Shown in pieces: positions 4,955 to 6,978 of a stretch of 6,978 bases of DNA; position 1 is the stretch's first letter; each line of letters opens with the position of its first letter. The notes under the pieces are model-generated. The model did not search any database. It was not told the origin of the DNA and saw only the letters and a program-made list of their open reading frames with translations. Origin of the DNA: Gemmatimonadota bacterium. GTDB lineage: Bacteria; Gemmatimonadota; Gemmatimonadetes; Gemmatimonadales; GWC2-71-9. The translations under genes were made by a program, and so were the position numbers. The stretch spans positions 1 through 6,978 of the forward strand of contig QHUE01000119.1 in assembly GCA_003221825.1 (NCBI GenBank). The letters are read 5' to 3'.

Positions 4955-6514
4955 TCAACGTAAATATTTGAAATACCATCCATTCTCGCCTGAATATCGG
5001 CTGCTCGCAGAGTCGGCAAGCGCGACATCCGCGACGCGGTCTCCGCGCGCCAATTCCAGCAGGAACCGCGCGCGGAGCGTCATCCGTTCGCCCACACGCA
5101 AACCTCTCCACCGACCGATCAACGGGACGGCCGCCGCCGTATCACCGATCCCAATCAAGAAGATCGCATGCGCGCCATCCAGATATGGATCGCCGGAAAA
5201 CAGGGAGTCGGCCGCGAAATACTCGCGCCGTGCTCCCACCGTGTCATGGAGTCCGGCGAGCACGGCCGCGGCAGACGCATGAGCGCGATACGACTCGGGG
5301 TGATCGGTGAGCAGCGTGAGCAGCTGCGAGCGATTGTCTTGCCACGCCGGCAAGCGTGCGAGCGACCGTCCGCCGCAGGCGATGATCACGATTCCCGCCA
5401 GGGCGGCTGCGGGACGCATCCCGTGGCGCGAGACAAGCCAGGTTGCGGCCAATCCGACGAGCGTCGCCGGGAGCGCCACGGCGAGATAGAGGTTGCGTTC
5501 GGCCAACGCGACCCCCGACGCAAAGAATAGGTTCGCGGTCGGCAGGTATGAGAGCACCGCAAGACCCGCGGCGAACGAGATTGCGGGAGCGCGGCGGCGG
5601 CACCACACGGCGAGCGCCGGAACGCCGACGACGACGCAGAGGCCGAGCAGCGCCCCCAGAGAGAAACCGGCATGCGCGGGAATCACTTGCGGGCTGTAAT
5701 CGACCGACAGCGACGCCGGCCATACCAGGAGCAGCACGGCGCGCAGCGCCGCCGGCAGCGCGATCGCCAACCGCCCCCACGTTCCCCTTCCATAGAATAC
5801 CGCGGCCGCGTCGTTCTCTCCGACCCAACCAATCGCGAGCCAAGCGGCGACGAACCCCAGGGTCACGATTCCCAGCGCGACCCAGAAGCCGGTCGGGTAG
5901 CGCCGGTGATCCGCCCCCCCTCTCCCCTCGGGAGAGGGGAACAGGGGGTGAGGACAGAGCCAGTTATCGAGCAGTATGACGACACCGGCAATGACACCGT
6001 GCTCCTTGCTGAGCATCGCAAGCGCCGCACACAGCACGGCGAGGGCCCACTGTCCGCGCCGGGCAGCACGCACCGCCCCGAGAATACCAACCGCCACGAG
6101 CAGATCGGCGCGGCCGACGAGGCTGGCGACCGCCTCGACGTGCACCGGATGCCAGGCGAAGACGAGACCCGCCGCTGCCGCTGCGATTGGCGGGAGCCAG
6201 CGAGTGAGCAACGATACGAGCAGCACCGCCGCCAAGCCGTGCCACAGGGCGTTCATCACATGCAGCCACCCAGGGCGGCCACCCGAGACGGTCCAGTCGA
6301 TGGCGTAGCTCAGAATCGTCACGGGGCGGTAGAGCCCGGCACCTGTTTCGCGCGGCCAATAAGGATCGTCGAAGGCGGCCAGCCCGGCACCAACGGAATG
6401 CGCGGCGGGATTCGATACAATGATCGCCCGATCGTCCTGCACAAAGCCGTATCGGACCGTCGGGAAGTACAGCGCGACTGCGGCAACAAAGACGAACAGT
6501 AGCTCGCGTCTCAT
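4955..6514 (-). CDS. TMTC-like GT-C membrane glycosyltransferase-family protein
   Basis: This 519-residue polytopic membrane protein resembles the TMTC / dolichyl-phosphate-mannose O-mannosyltransferase group. About ten hydrophobic segments fill residues 5-380. Family-like motifs appear in order: an acidic pair in the first loop (FVQDDRAI, Asp27/Asp28), LYRPVTILSYAIDW (61-74), H..N.L.H (85-92), FAWHPVHVEAVASLVGRADL (119-138), LSKEHG (168-173), and YLPTANLFF...ALAERNLYL (323-344). The last 135 residues are soluble and weakly TPR-like (PESYRAHASAAAVLAGLHD). Such proteins transfer a sugar from a lipid carrier to Ser/Thr on the outer face of the membrane; activity here is not shown. The ATG at 6514 overlaps the stop of a related upstream gene (ATGA). 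Residues 187-200 (CPHPLFPSPEGRGG) are encoded by a palindromic DNA element and look inserted. The gene is followed directly by the pilins. Confidence 0.8.
   Translation of the reverse strand: MRRELLFVFVAAVALYFPTVRYGFVQDDRAIIVSNPAAHSVGAGLAAFDDPYWPRETGAGLYRPVTILSYAIDWTVSGGRPGWLHVMNALWHGLAAVLLVSLLTRWLPPIAAAAAGLVFAWHPVHVEAVASLVGRADLLVAVGILGAVRAARRGQWALAVLCAALAMLSKEHGVIAGVVILLDNWLCPHPLFPSPEGRGGADHRRYPTGFWVALGIVTLGFVAAWLAIGWVGENDAAAVFYGRGTWGRLAIALPAALRAVLLLVWPASLSVDYSPQVIPAHAGFSLGALLGLCVVVGVPALAVWCRRRAPAISFAAGLAVLSYLPTANLFFASGVALAERNLYLAVALPATLVGLAATWLVSRHGMRPAAALAGIVIIACGGRSLARLPAWQDNRSQLLTLLTDHPESYRAHASAAAVLAGLHDTVGARREYFAADSLFSGDPYLDGAHAIFLIGIGDTAAAVPLIGRWRGLRVGERMTLRARFLLELARGDRVADVALADSASSRYSGENGWYFKYLR
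5915..5955 (-). repeat. Palindromic CCCCTCTCCC element translated in frame
   Basis: CCCCTCTCCC (5917-5926) and GGGAGAGGGG (5930-5939) form a perfect 10-bp hairpin with a three-base loop, followed by AACAGGGGGTGAGG. From general knowledge this resembles the dispersed CCCTCTCCC/GGGAGAGGG...GGGGTGAGG repeats found between genes in many bacteria. Here it lies within the coding sequence and is read through as CPHPLFPSPEGRGG in a loop after a membrane helix. Confidence 0.75.
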
Positions 6515-6978
6515 CGCATCCGCGCGAGCAGCGAGTCCGCCACCGCGGAATCGCCGCGCGATCGGGCGGCGAGTGCTTGCGTGCGGTAGTAACCGGGGCA
6601 GCGGAAGCAGAGCAGCTCGGCCCGCATGAGGAGCGTGTCGGCGAGACGAGGCCGCCCGAGCGTGATCGCGGCATCGGCGGCGGCAACGAACAACGTGGGA
6701 TCGCGGTCGTAGATCTTCGCCGCCTCGCGCAGCGCGCCGAGTGCCTGCGCCGGCTGGCGATGGCTCTGGTAGATCGCGGCCATGCGGGCCGGGCCGCGAT
6801 AGGAGTTCGGGGAGTCTTCCAGAATGCTCTGTGTCACGCTGAAATCGTCATGCCACACCGGGGTCCGTAATCCGGAGCGAATCCCACCGGCGAGCACGAC
6901 CGCCACGAGCACGACACGGAGCCGCTCCGGCGGCAAACGCGCGAGGGCCGTCCCGGCGGCGAGCGCCAGGCCGACCGA
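6511..6978 (-). CDS. C-terminal part of a second TMTC-like protein (5' end cut by window)
   Basis: The frame is open from the window edge for 155 residues. A hydrophobic stretch at the start (SVGLALAAGTALA, then LRVVLVAVVLAGGI) is probably the last membrane helix or helices. It is followed by RTPVWHDDFSVTQSILEDSP and a helical TPR-like tail with repeated Ala-rich pairs (GALREAAKIYD, LFVAAADAAITLG, RTQALAARSRGDSA). The junction matches the neighbouring TMTC-like protein, which has LPAWQDNRSQLLTLLTDHPE then SYRAHASAAAVLAG in the same order, so the two are probably paralogues arising by tandem duplication. A TTG at 6936 could be mistaken for a start, but the hydrophobic frame continues upstream, so this is best treated as a 3' fragment. 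Its TGA overlaps the next ATG, indicating one operon. The catalytic region is outside the window. Confidence 0.72.
   Translation of the reverse strand, partial: SVGLALAAGTALARLPPERLRVVLVAVVLAGGIRSGLRTPVWHDDFSVTQSILEDSPNSYRGPARMAAIYQSHRQPAQALGALREAAKIYDRDPTLFVAAADAAITLGRPRLADTLLMRAELLCFRCPGYYRTQALAARSRGDSAVADSLLARMR

Noticed and set aside
5672..6502. 276-codon plus-strand open frame opposite the TMTC-like gene
   Set aside because: It has an Arg/Gln/His-rich composition without hydrophobic core or domain, and the opposite strand carries clear family motifs.
1..6978. CRISPR arrays, tRNA or rRNA genes, transposases or integrases
   Set aside because: No spaced direct-repeat array, cloverleaf-like sequence, rRNA motif or mobile-element protein motif was seen on reading both strands.

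Overview
The window is GC-rich bacterial DNA in which every supportable gene lies on the minus strand. It holds part of a type IV pilus / pseudopilin locus. The long GC-rich reading frames, the short pilins beginning MNRKGFTLIELL, the NtrC-family regulator and the TMTC-like membrane proteins suggest a Gemmatimonadota-type or other deep-branching Gram-negative bacterium. That placement is inference from general appearance, not a database match.

In transcription order (right to left) the layout is as follows. (1) At 6978-4955 are two related TMTC-like membrane proteins. The first is cut by the window edge and shows only its last helix and TPR-like tail. The second is complete, and the two overlap by ATGA. 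(2) At 4954-3742 are two nearly identical 122-residue type IV pilins in tandem, each with a strong ribosome binding site and its own perfect GC hairpin plus T-tract terminator. The first has a good sigma-54 promoter match and an upstream inverted repeat placed like an enhancer. (3) At 3722-1252 are a two-helix HAMP histidine kinase and an NtrC-family sigma-54 activator (PilS/PilR-like), joined by ATGA. (4) At 1251-1123 is a 129-bp regulatory gap with a 14-bp palindrome, an 11-bp direct repeat and a candidate sigma-70 -35 box. (5) At 1122-1 are three minor pilin/pseudopilin genes coupled by ATGA overlaps: FimT/GspH-like, PilV/GspI-like and PilW/GspJ-like, the last cut by the window edge.

The parts fit one model. 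The kinase and activator control the sigma-54 promoter of the major pilin, the minor pilins prime and cap the fibre, and the TMTC-like GT-C proteins just upstream may O-glycosylate the Ser/Thr-rich pilins. The glycosylation link is a hypothesis from gene order and family.

Three features are less ordinary. A palindromic CCCCTCTCCC...GGGAGAGGGG element is translated in frame inside the TMTC-like gene. A second imperfect palindrome coincides with an extra loop in the kinase ATPase domain. Four tandem heptamers sit in the activator's linker just before its DNA-binding domain, where a slip would shift the frame. No RNA genes, CRISPR arrays, transposases or integrases were seen.
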